From assembly GCA_964482615.1 (NCBI GenBank), contig CAYZYK010000031.1:1-5015 (forward strand): a stretch of DNA of 5,015 nt, given 5' to 3'. Below, one piece after another: positions 1 through 4,926 of this stretch (positions are counted from its first letter, which is position 1; each line of letters begins with the position of its first letter). Both the position numbers and the translations under genes were made by a program. This stretch comes from CAYZYK01 sp964482615. Its GTDB lineage: Bacteria; Patescibacteriota; Minisyncoccia; Minisyncoccales; CAYZYK01. The notes beneath the pieces are model-generated. The model saw nothing but the letters and a program-made list of their open reading frames with translations. It was not told where the DNA came from and did not search any database.

Positions 1-663
1 ATATTTACCTTGATTACAATAAATATGTGTTACATCAAAATCTCCATGGCTTAAATGTGCTTGATTATAATTCAAAAATTTTTTAAATTGATTTTCCAGT
101 TTGTAAATTGTATTTGCCTCTTTTTTACTTAAAATATTTCTTTTAACCAAAAATTTTAGATTTTTCTTGAAGCTTTTGAAACAAAATTGTACGTATGTGT
201 GATAAGGGCCTTTCAATGTTTGAAATTCTTTATGATTTTCACTGCTTCTATTAATCCATCCAAATCCATTTACCGGGATTGAATTTATTTTGGCTAAATC
301 TTCTCCTGCTTTAATAAAAACCTTTTTTAATTTTTGCCAATTAGAATAACTACTAACAGGTTTACCTTTTATTTGTTTAGTAATAATGAATGATCTGTTG
401 TTTATTTCTGGGCAGTAATTCCGATGGTAAATTATTTGAGGGATTTTAGCTCCTTTAGCTAATATTTTTTGATGGGCAATAACTTCTGGTTCATAACTTT
501 GATTTTCACTTTCACTTATTCGTAAGTAATAAATTTTATCTTTATTTTTAACTTTATAGATATTGGTAGAGATTCCATGAGTTGCAGGAGATATATTTAC
601 TTCACCTGAAAGCTTTTCGTGAACTAGTTTTTCTAGAACTTTTTGGCTAAATTTTGTGCGCAT
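1..663 (-). CDS. Aminoglycoside phosphotransferase-like kinase (APH/choline kinase fold), partial
   Basis: The reading frame opens at an ATG complementary to 661-663 and stays open for 221 codons to the left edge, so the C-terminus is missing. The N-lobe is recognisable: strand YYLRIS (residues 45-50), an acidic helix around E58-E60, then AKIPQIIYH (72-80) and a hinge-like FIITKQIKG (92-100). GFGWINR (133-139) is typical of bacterial APH-family proteins. The catalytic loop is LSHGDFDVTHIY (204-215), where D208 matches the Brenner-motif catalytic Asp. The usual downstream Asn (HGDxxxxN) appears to be His213. Family members transfer phosphate from ATP to hydroxyls of small molecules such as aminoglycosides, choline, homoserine or sugars. 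The substrate is unknown and antibiotic resistance should not be assumed. A TATAAT ends only 6 nt before the ATG and no Shine-Dalgarno is visible, suggesting a leaderless mRNA. The gene diverges from the operon starting at 940. The family call is firm; the substrate is not. Confidence 0.85.
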   Translation of the reverse strand, partial: MRTKFSQKVLEKLVHEKLSGEVNISPATHGISTNIYKVKNKDKIYYLRISESENQSYEPEVIAHQKILAKGAKIPQIIYHRNYCPEINNRSFIITKQIKGKPVSSYSNWQKLKKVFIKAGEDLAKINSIPVNGFGWINRSSENHKEFQTLKGPYHTYVQFCFKSFKKNLKFLVKRNILSKKEANTIYKLENQFKKFLNYNQAHLSHGDFDVTHIYCNQGKY

Positions 664-682
664 GAGAATATTATAACAATTG
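664..682 (-). promoter_or_regulatory. Extended -10 promoter of the leftward APH-like gene
   Basis: The minus strand reads AATTGTTATAAT followed by ATTCTC and the start ATG. This is a perfect TATAAT (complement of 670-675) with an upstream TGn extended -10 element. A weak TTGTAA lies 21 nt further upstream (697-702), too far for a standard -35, so the extended -10 probably carries recognition. A start site about 7 nt downstream would fall on or next to the ATG, predicting a leaderless transcript. The same AATTGnTATAAT string precedes the hydrolase gene. Confidence 0.65.
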
Positions 683-693
683 TATTTTATAGA

Positions 694-842
694 GGATTAC
701 AACAGGAGAACGTTTTTCTTAAAAAGCAAAAAATCACCTTTCGCGGTTCAGAAAAAACTTTCTTATCAAAAACTGCGTAGCCGAGTTTGACTCGGTGCCG
801 TCTTTACTCCAAAATTCGGATTCGCCACAATACGCAGTTTTG
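694..842 (+). repeat. Interspersed repeat copy A: 109-bp exact repeat plus structured right arm
   Basis: Positions 694-802 are identical base for base to 4024-4132, in the same orientation 3,330 bp apart. Inside are small AT hairpins (TTTTT/AAAAA at 713-725, AGAAA/TTTCT at 750-763) and GTAG (777-780) directly followed by the perfect hairpin CCGAGT-TTG-ACTCGG (781-795). To the right, 801-824 still resembles copy B (18 of 24 positions by eye), then the copies diverge. Only copy A then has TACGCAGTTTT (831-841), an exact 11-bp inverted match to AAAACTGCGTA (769-779), which encloses the inner hairpin. No reading frame through it is convincing, no target-site duplication is seen, and no transposase is nearby. 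The element could act in DNA (REP or MITE-like) or as transcribed RNA. Confidence 0.85.
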
Positions 843-890
843 GGCGAAAATGTGAGTAGGCAGCTTCAAATAATTAAGAAATGAACTACA

Positions 891-924
891 TTGAAAGTCG
901 AAAGCCCTTTGAGTAAAATATAAT
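891..924 (+). promoter_or_regulatory. Sigma70-type promoter of the synthetase-like/ASCH/GNAT operon
   Basis: TTGAAA (891-896) is followed after exactly 17 nt by TAAAAT (914-919), which overlaps a perfect TATAAT (919-924). Transcription would start near 926-931, leaving a leader of only about 10-14 nt. It lies just right of repeat copy A and is divergent from the APH-like promoter. It is the only strong rightward promoter seen ahead of the three overlapping genes. Confidence 0.65.
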
Positions 925-930
925 AATAAC

Positions 931-935
931 GGAAG
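931..935 (+). promoter_or_regulatory. Short Shine-Dalgarno of the synthetase-like gene
   Basis: GGAAG ends 4 nt before the ATG at 940, which is closer than usual. With the promoter immediately upstream it supports ATG 940 over the next in-frame Met (codon 15, position 982). Confidence 0.5.
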
Positions 936-939
936 TAAT

Positions 940-2055
940 ATGAATATTAATGAAGAGAGTCCCCAAAGTTTAGACACAGTTATGTTTCCTCCAGTAGGAA
1001 TTGCACACCTTACCAACGATATAGTTGATCTTCTGAAAGACTATGCGGGAGGGAAAACGAAAGTTAATGTCCATTGTGCCTCTCAACCTAATAGCTATCC
1101 TCACTTAGGTACAGTAATGACAATAATGACATCTTTTGCTTTAGCAAAACATATTGGTGACCATTACAACATTTTAGGAGAAATAAAATTTGAAGAAATC
1201 GACAACGCACCAGCGAAGAAAATTAAAAAAGATGGGATAATTTATTCAAGGAGTATTAGCCAAGAGAAAGAAGACGATATGTCGATTAGTGAAAAATATA
1301 TGCGTGTTTATCGGAAGTTATTTGATTATCTAAAAAAAGTTTCAGGTATCTCTTATAGTATAAGACCTTTCTCGCAATATCAAAAAAACCCGTTCGTAAG
1401 AAAAAATTTAAAGAAGATATTAAATAGAAAGGAAAAATTCATAAGGGTATTGAATCCTTCAAGCAATCGACTACATATTAGAATTCAATGTCCTAAATGT
1501 GGTTATATTGATAAATCAGGGGTTAATCTAACGATATCTAAACTAGATAGCGGAAATTATATTTTAAAGAATTTCTGTTTTAACCATGGAGAATTTGAGG
1601 CACTTCTCTCGGAAGATTCCAAAGACTATTTTGACACAAATACTCCGATAACAGATGTTTTGCAAGGTGCATTATTTATTGAGGAAGATTCACGAGAGAA
1701 CGCAATTAGTATTATGGTTGATGGAAATGATTGGTCAGGTGTTTGGGCGCTTAGTGTTTTTTGTCGAGGACTGGCTTTATTGGGTTATAAATATCATCAA
1801 TTTCCGTTTCATTTTTATTCCCCTCTAATAACTGATTGGTCTGGCGCTAAATTTTCAAAGTCAGTTTATATTCAAACAGAAATGTATAGCTATTTGCCCG
1901 AAGAATTTGTTAATTTCAGTAAATTTCTTTCTAAAAGAGGAGAACCGGGTTTAAACCGGTTTTGGGAAGAAGTAGTATTATGGGTAAAAGAACCCAAAAG
2001 ATTGTTTAGAGATTATTCAGTTGATTATTTTAATCTCTTATTAAAACAAAAATGA
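940..2055 (+). CDS. Stand-alone class I aminoacyl-tRNA synthetase-like protein (class I LysRS-like core)
   Basis: This 371-residue protein carries the hallmarks of a class I synthetase Rossmann core. A HIGH-like motif SYPHLGTVMT spans residues 52-61 (H55, G57), following VNVHCASQP as in the P-x-H-[IL]-G-T/N signature of class I lysyl-tRNA synthetases. C184-P-K-C187 and C213-F-N-H216 suggest a zinc ribbon in an insertion. MVDGNDWSGVW (259-269) resembles the GxDH-type sugar/adenylate-binding loop. GAKFSKS (302-308) is a clear KMSKS-type loop. Only about 60 residues follow KFSKS, so the helical anticodon-binding domain is missing and the protein is far shorter than typical full class I LysRS. 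The core chemistry would be ATP-dependent activation of an amino acid or similar acid, with or without transfer to RNA. The first gene of the operon, its TGA overlaps the next ATG (ATGA). Class I fold is well supported; the LysRS relationship is tentative and the substrate unknown. Confidence 0.75.
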   Translation: MNINEESPQSLDTVMFPPVGIAHLTNDIVDLLKDYAGGKTKVNVHCASQPNSYPHLGTVMTIMTSFALAKHIGDHYNILGEIKFEEIDNAPAKKIKKDGIIYSRSISQEKEDDMSISEKYMRVYRKLFDYLKKVSGISYSIRPFSQYQKNPFVRKNLKKILNRKEKFIRVLNPSSNRLHIRIQCPKCGYIDKSGVNLTISKLDSGNYILKNFCFNHGEFEALLSEDSKDYFDTNTPITDVLQGALFIEEDSRENAISIMVDGNDWSGVWALSVFCRGLALLGYKYHQFPFHFYSPLITDWSGAKFSKSVYIQTEMYSYLPEEFVNFSKFLSKRGEPGLNRFWEEVVLWVKEPKRLFRDYSVDYFNLLLKQK

Positions 2056-2495
2056 CAACAACACTCTTAATAAGTCTTGATAAAAAATACTTTGATCAGA
2101 TCAAATCAGGAATAAAAAAGTTCGAATATAGAAGAAAATTTATCGACGAACCCGGTCGAGCATATTTGTATATTACGGCCCCCACTAAAAAAATTACCTC
2201 TTTTATTGATTTCGGTGTTCCCATTATAGACACACCAAAAAAAATTGCTGAAGTAGCAGAAAAACAAGTTTCAGGTATAGGACAAGAAATTTACGAATAT
2301 ATGTCAGATTTAGATTACGGTTATGTGATCCCAATAAAACGGTTAGTTACTTTTAAATCAGTGAGTTTGGATTATTTGCGAATAAAATTTCTTAATTTCC
2401 ACCCACCTCAAAGTTATTTATATTTAAATAAAAAAATTAAACTTTTAAATTATTTAAAAGCACAAGAAAAACTGGACGAATGGATTTTAGAATAA
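2052..2495 (+). CDS. ASCH domain (PUA-like fold) protein
   Basis: This 147-residue protein begins with LLISLDKKYFDQIKSG and then shows the ASCH signature GxKxxExR as GIKKFEYR (G20, K22, E25, R27). A strand typical of the small beta barrel follows (RAYLYITAPTKKI, 36-48), and PPQSYLYL (118-125) resembles the end of many ASCH/EVE-type domains. ASCH proteins share the PUA fold and are proposed to bind RNA or modified nucleotides; a few ASCH proteins have hydrolase activity on nucleosides. There is no other domain. The start overlaps the synthetase-like stop by 4 nt (ATGA) and no Shine-Dalgarno precedes it, so translation probably depends on coupling. In this operon it could supply the RNA-binding function missing from the synthetase-like protein, which is an inference. 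The domain call is good; the ligand is unknown. Confidence 0.8.
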   Translation: MTTTLLISLDKKYFDQIKSGIKKFEYRRKFIDEPGRAYLYITAPTKKITSFIDFGVPIIDTPKKIAEVAEKQVSGIGQEIYEYMSDLDYGYVIPIKRLVTFKSVSLDYLRIKFLNFHPPQSYLYLNKKIKLLNYLKAQEKLDEWILE

Positions 2496-2977
2496 GGAGT
2501 GCAGAATTGAGAGATCTGCAACAAATAGTTAATTTAGATAGATCTTGTTTTATTAATTATGGAACACATGAGGGCCCAGAAGTTTTTAAACAAAGAATTA
2601 AAGTTTTTAAAAAAGGTTGTTTCGTGCTTGAAATTAAGAAACAAATTAGGGGATATATAACATCGGAAAAGTGGCGTGAGATGAGAGAACCAAAATTAAA
2701 TGAGGATGCTTTTGTAACTCATAAAGAAGGTGGAAAGATATTTAATATAACAGCTTTAGCTATAGCTAAAGAAAGCCGTCGAAAAGGGCTAGGAACAGCA
2801 TTATTAAATAAATTAATTAATATTGCTTCACGAGAAATGGCGATCCATATAATTGTTCAAACTTCTAATGCACGTAAATTTTATGAAGAGAATGGTTTCA
2901 GATTTATTGGATTAACCGAACAGCAAGTTGACGATGAACCTCAGATGGATTTATTAATATATAATTTTGCGAGTTAA
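2480..2977 (+). CDS. GNAT-family N-acetyltransferase
   Basis: This 165-residue single-domain protein is of normal GNAT length. It starts with FRIRSAELRDLQQIVNLD (residues 3-20), the usual first strand and helix. Core strand IFNITALAI (87-95) leads to the acetyl-CoA pyrophosphate-binding loop R100-R-K-G-L-G-T-A (Q/RxxGxG/A). Motif B is SNARKFYEENGFRFIG (129-144), where Y135 is the likely general acid. The segment around EKW...EPKL...THKEGG (63-85) resembles a GNAT subgroup with an extended beta2-beta4 region. It would transfer acetyl from acetyl-CoA to an amine; the acceptor is unknown. Its ATG lies 16 nt inside the ASCH gene, and the domain begins right at this Met, so the overlap is real. 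Co-translation with the ASCH gene suggests a shared pathway, perhaps acetylating an aminoacylated product of the first gene. A RimI-like or aminoacyl-tRNA-acetylating role is possible but not shown. Confidence 0.9.
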   Translation: MDFRIRSAELRDLQQIVNLDRSCFINYGTHEGPEVFKQRIKVFKKGCFVLEIKKQIRGYITSEKWREMREPKLNEDAFVTHKEGGKIFNITALAIAKESRRKGLGTALLNKLINIASREMAIHIIVQTSNARKFYEENGFRFIGLTEQQVDDEPQMDLLIYNFAS

Positions 2978-2986
2978 CTTATTATG

Positions 2987-3016
2987 ATCTAAGATCCTTC
3001 TCTAGATTGTTTTTTT
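2987..3016 (+). terminator. Likely intrinsic terminator of the three-gene operon
   Basis: Ten nt after the GNAT stop, ATCTA-AGA (2987-2994) can pair with TCT-(C bulge)-TAGAT (2999-3007) around a TCCT loop. The stem is followed by TG and seven Ts (3010-3016). The stem is AT-rich, so efficiency may be modest, but position and T-tract fit. Confidence 0.6.
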
Positions 3017-3043
3017 GCCCACGAGAGATCTAAAAAATATTTT

Positions 3044-3157
3044 GTGCCGTCTTTATATCCAAATTCGAACTCGTTTGAAAGGTGAGCTCGGGCAAGTATG
3101 ACTTGGCCTCGCTTGCTCCGGCGCTGCGCGCCTCCGCTTTATCTTATTTTTTCCTTT
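3044..3157 (+). repeat. Structured intergenic repeat module, copy C
   Basis: This stretch matches 4125-4237 in the same orientation with 4 differences in the first 47 nt (3044-3090) and 1 in the last 52 nt (3106-3157). A short segment between them (3091-3105) is unlike in sequence. That variable segment is CAAGT-ATG-ACTTG, a perfect 5-bp hairpin, flanked by GAGC (3084-3087) and GCTC (3115-3118). Next comes GGCGC-TGC-GCGCC (3120-3132), then a T/C-rich tail. The module is much richer in GC than the genes. It lies between convergent genes (GNAT and hydrolase), so bidirectional termination or transcript protection is possible. It does not contain the 109-bp core but shares the GTGCCGTC junction with it. 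Confidence 0.8.
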
Positions 3158-3163
3158 GTACTA

Positions 3164-3180
3164 CTCGCCTTCTGGGCGAG
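3164..3180. repeat. Hairpin CTCGCC/GGCGAG at the end of module C
   Basis: CTCGCC (3164-3169) and GGCGAG (3175-3180) form a perfect 6-bp stem with a 5-nt loop, 35 nt beyond the hydrolase stop. The surrounding 22 nt (3162-3183) match 4970-4991 at 19 positions, so it is part of the repeat family. Neither strand has a T-tract directly after it, so it is not a classical terminator. Confidence 0.6.
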
Positions 3181-3214
3181 ATTAGGTTATTGTAAAAACA
3201 TTTTTGCAGAAGAA

Positions 3215-3955
3215 TTAGTCTAAAAATTCGCTGACGATAGCAATCACTTTTCTTCGATCTTTTATATTTGAATAATTGTGATCGCCGTTTGTTTCAATAT
3301 ATTTAGTGTTATTAATTTCTTTGTATTTTTCGATAAACTTATTACCAACGATGTCGTCTTGAGTAGGATGAATAATAATAAGATTTGTCTTCTTGGCATA
3401 GTTATTTATACTTTCTAACGGTTCGAATTTTTTTAGCTCCTGCCAGAATTTTTTGCCAATTTTTTGAACTTCTCCGCTAGATCTTGGATAAATTGATATC
3501 CCTTTCTCGTCAACTTTTCCATCTTTTTCTTTGATTCTGTCTTGTAGGAATTTGATTATGTACTCTGTGTTGTGGTTTGGTATCGCTGAAAAAATAGTTT
3601 TTTTAATATTTTTAGGAGACAAAAGAGCCGTTACGAAACAACCCAGTGAATGAGCCAATATGTTCATTTCACCTTTATAATTTTCGTTGACCCAATCCAG
3701 AACGGACTTTAAATCATTCGCTTGTTTTCTGTAATTGACATCTTCCTGTTTCCCTTCACTTTTTCCATATCCCGGGAAATCAAACCTAAAAATTCTAAAG
3801 TCATCTTTTAGTTTTTTAGAAAAATCAACAAAAATATCCGCCCCTCCATTTTTATCAGTTCCAAAACCATGCACAAACACAAGATTTCTATTTGATTTAG
3901 TGTTGCCTTTTACAACAAAATTAATTTTTTCAGCAAAATGATTTTTAATTTCCAT
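3215..3955 (-). CDS. Alpha/beta hydrolase
   Basis: This 246-residue protein has the canonical alpha/beta-hydrolase order. VFVHGFGTDKNGG (26-38) contains the HG oxyanion region. FDFPGYGKSEG (58-68) is the usual loop after strand 4. ILAHSLGCF (99-107) is the nucleophile elbow with S103; Ala replaces the first Gly of GxSxG. IIHPTQDDIV (194-203) holds the acid (D200 or D201). ETNGDHNYS (221-229) supplies H226. The triad is therefore complete. A helical cap of about 65 residues lies between S103 and the acid. No signal peptide is seen, so it is likely cytoplasmic. The family includes esterases, thioesterases and S33-type peptidases, and the substrate cannot be assigned. No Shine-Dalgarno precedes the ATG, only an A-rich run. 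It is probably transcribed alone from the promoter near 4001, with repeat elements on both sides. Confidence 0.9.
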   Translation of the reverse strand: MEIKNHFAEKINFVVKGNTKSNRNLVFVHGFGTDKNGGADIFVDFSKKLKDDFRIFRFDFPGYGKSEGKQEDVNYRKQANDLKSVLDWVNENYKGEMNILAHSLGCFVTALLSPKNIKKTIFSAIPNHNTEYIIKFLQDRIKEKDGKVDEKGISIYPRSSGEVQKIGKKFWQELKKFEPLESINNYAKKTNLIIIHPTQDDIVGNKFIEKYKEINNTKYIETNGDHNYSNIKDRRKVIAIVSEFLD

Positions 3956-4000
3956 TTTTTTCTAAAATTTAAAAAATCGCTGGAATTGGTCATGTGTTTG

Positions 4001-4012
4001 ATTATAGCAATT
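4001..4012 (-). promoter_or_regulatory. Extended -10 promoter of the hydrolase gene
   Basis: The minus strand reads AATTGCTATAAT, a perfect TATAAT (complement of 4001-4006) with a TGn extension. It predicts a start near 3994 and a leader of about 40 nt. The 109-bp repeat begins 17 nt upstream of the hexamer (18 nt for the APH-like gene), placing its edge in the -35 region of both promoters. Confidence 0.65.
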
Positions 4013-4023
4013 TGATTGATTGC

Positions 4024-4132
4024 GGATTACAACAGGAGAACGTTTTTCTTAAAAAGCAAAAAATCACCTTTCGCGGTTCAGAAAAAACTTTCTTATCAAA
4101 AACTGCGTAGCCGAGTTTGACTCGGTGCCGTC
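4024..4132 (+). repeat. Interspersed repeat copy B: exact 109-bp core
   Basis: Identical over all 109 positions to 694-802. It contains GTAG (4107-4110) directly before the perfect hairpin CCGAGT-TTG-ACTCGG (4111-4125). Unlike copy A, it lacks the downstream TACGCAGTTTT arm and instead continues into the module also found at 3044-3157. Perfect identity in non-coding DNA suggests recent duplication, gene conversion or strong constraint. Confidence 0.9.
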
Positions 4133-4237
4133 ATTATACCCAAATTCGAACTCGTCTAAAAGGTGAGCTCGGCCCGCTGTAGCGTGCCTCGCTTGCTCCG
4201 GCGCTTCGCGCCTCCGCTTTATCTTATTTTTTCCTTT
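4125..4237 (+). repeat. Structured intergenic repeat module, joined to copy B
   Basis: This is the second copy of the module at 3044-3157. The variable segment (4172-4185) differs in sequence but can again fold: CGCT-GT-AGCG (4175-4184), more realistically CGC with a 4-nt loop. GAGC/GCTC flanks are kept (4165-4168, 4195-4198), and GGCGC-TTC-GCGCC (4200-4212) follows with one loop change. It overlaps the last 8 nt of the 109-bp core, so the family is a mosaic of exchangeable blocks. Confidence 0.8.
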
Positions 4238-4248
4238 TGCGATTTAAA

Positions 4249-4262
4249 CGGCTTCGCCGCCA
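4249..4262. repeat. Small GC hairpin downstream of the P-loop kinase gene
   Basis: ACGGCTTCGCCG contains CGGC-TTC-GCCG. Read on the minus strand it lies about 45 nt past the kinase stop and is followed by TTTAAAT, so it could be a weak terminator. The remainder of 4238-4302 contains a purine-rich stretch (about 4276-4299) with no recognised function. Confidence 0.4.
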
Positions 4263-4302
4263 AGTGTAAAGACTCAGGGTGAGGATGGGGAAAAGAAGTG
4301 AT

Positions 4303-4866
4303 TTATTCTACTTTAGGTATATCCTTATAGTTAATAACAATATCTGCTTTCTCAGCTGGATTTTGTGCATTTATATATTTTTTCATTCTTGGGATCCATA
4401 CATTCATCCATTTATCTTTGTAGGCATTATTGTCTCGTTTTAGCGCTCTTTTCATGCCCGTTTCAAACGGGCATTCTATCCAAATTTTGTAGTTGTATAG
4501 GTCTATAAGATCTTTATGCATTGACAAAGTACCTTCTAAAATAATTACTCCTTTAGCCGCTATTTCTCCGCCTTGAACAAATTTTTTCTTTGGCCAATGA
4601 TATATTTGCGGAGAAACGTTCACACCTTGCTTTAATGGTAATAAAATTTCTTTACGAAGATACTTTGCATCAAAATTTTGATCTTTAGAGTGAGGCGATG
4701 GATAGAGATCTCTTCTCATTACATTTACTTTAGGCACAGATTTTTTAATAATTTTGCTTAAAGTAGTTTTGCCGCAACCACCATTTCCATCAATGGCAAC
4801 TAAGGATGTCTTTTCTTTTTTATCTAAGGCCTTTATTTTTTTAATTATTTTTTCTATTTTGTTCAT
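4303..4866 (-). CDS. Uridine kinase-like P-loop kinase
   Basis: This 187-residue protein has a clear Walker A, GNGGCGKTT (27-35, K33), after strand SLVAIDG. Strand VNVMRRDLYPSP (47-58) with D53 sits where uridine kinase and phosphoribulokinase relatives bind the acceptor. LLPLKQGVNVSPQIYHW (75-91) matches their substrate-region pattern. GVIILEGTLSMH (106-117) is the Walker B-like strand with E111. FETGMKRALKRD (134-145) is a LID-type Arg motif. The C-terminal W153/W157, Y164, NPAEKADIVI (169-178) pattern is shared with short uridine kinase-like proteins. It would phosphorylate a nucleoside or other small hydroxyl compound with ATP in the cytoplasm. The classic acidic DDFY-type motif is not intact, so uridine itself is uncertain. 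AGG lies 4-6 nt before the ATG as a weak Shine-Dalgarno. The gene stands alone between repeat-bearing intergenic regions. Confidence 0.8.
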   Translation of the reverse strand: MNKIEKIIKKIKALDKKEKTSLVAIDGNGGCGKTTLSKIIKKSVPKVNVMRRDLYPSPHSKDQNFDAKYLRKEILLPLKQGVNVSPQIYHWPKKKFVQGGEIAAKGVIILEGTLSMHKDLIDLYNYKIWIECPFETGMKRALKRDNNAYKDKWMNVWIPRMKKYINAQNPAEKADIVINYKDIPKVE

Positions 4867-4885
4867 ATTACCTATCTTAACACGA

Positions 4886-4915
4886 ATAATAAATTTAAAT
4901 TCCTAAAGATCTGAA
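4886..4915 (-). promoter_or_regulatory. Possible promoter of the P-loop kinase gene
   Basis: On the minus strand TTCAGA (complement of 4910-4915) is followed after 18 nt by TATTAT (complement of 4886-4891), about 20 nt before the ATG. An alternative -10, TAAGAT (complement of 4874-4879), would give an almost leaderless transcript. Both are imperfect, so this is a weak call. Confidence 0.3.
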
Positions 4916-4926
4916 AAGTAAATTTT

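Noticed and set aside
1..663. Antibiotic resistance gene
   Set aside because: The APH fold covers many metabolic kinases. The visible part does not resemble a named resistance enzyme and the C-terminal substrate region is outside the window.
803..939. T-box riboswitch ahead of the synthetase-like gene
   Set aside because: No AGGGTGGNACCGCG antiterminator box or terminator is present, and the predicted leader is only about 10-14 nt.
804..1016. 70-codon open frame on the minus strand
   Set aside because: It overlaps the start of the synthetase-like gene on the opposite strand and the arm of repeat copy A. It shows no domain and no ribosome binding site.
2053..2055. TGA read as a sense codon (alternative genetic code)
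   Set aside because: The TGA ends a complete domain and overlaps the next ATG, and no internal TGA is needed in any gene here. Read-through would add only a few residues, so this single site is not decisive, but the standard code explains everything.
3044..3100. tRNA gene suggested by the TTCGAA T-loop-like string
   Set aside because: No acceptor stem, D-arm or anticodon arm can be fitted around it. The same string is part of the repeat module.
3735..3941. 68-codon open frame on the plus strand
   Set aside because: It lies entirely antisense to the well-supported hydrolase gene and has no family resemblance.
694..4132. CRISPR array or insertion sequence
   Set aside because: There are only two exact copies 3.3 kb apart with genes between them, no spacer series, no transposase frame and no visible target-site duplication.
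694..4302. Integron attC sites flanking gene cassettes
   Set aside because: The accessory gene mix and repeated structured spacers are reminiscent, but I find no paired RYYYAAC/GTTRRRY core sites at the repeat ends and no integrase gene in the window.
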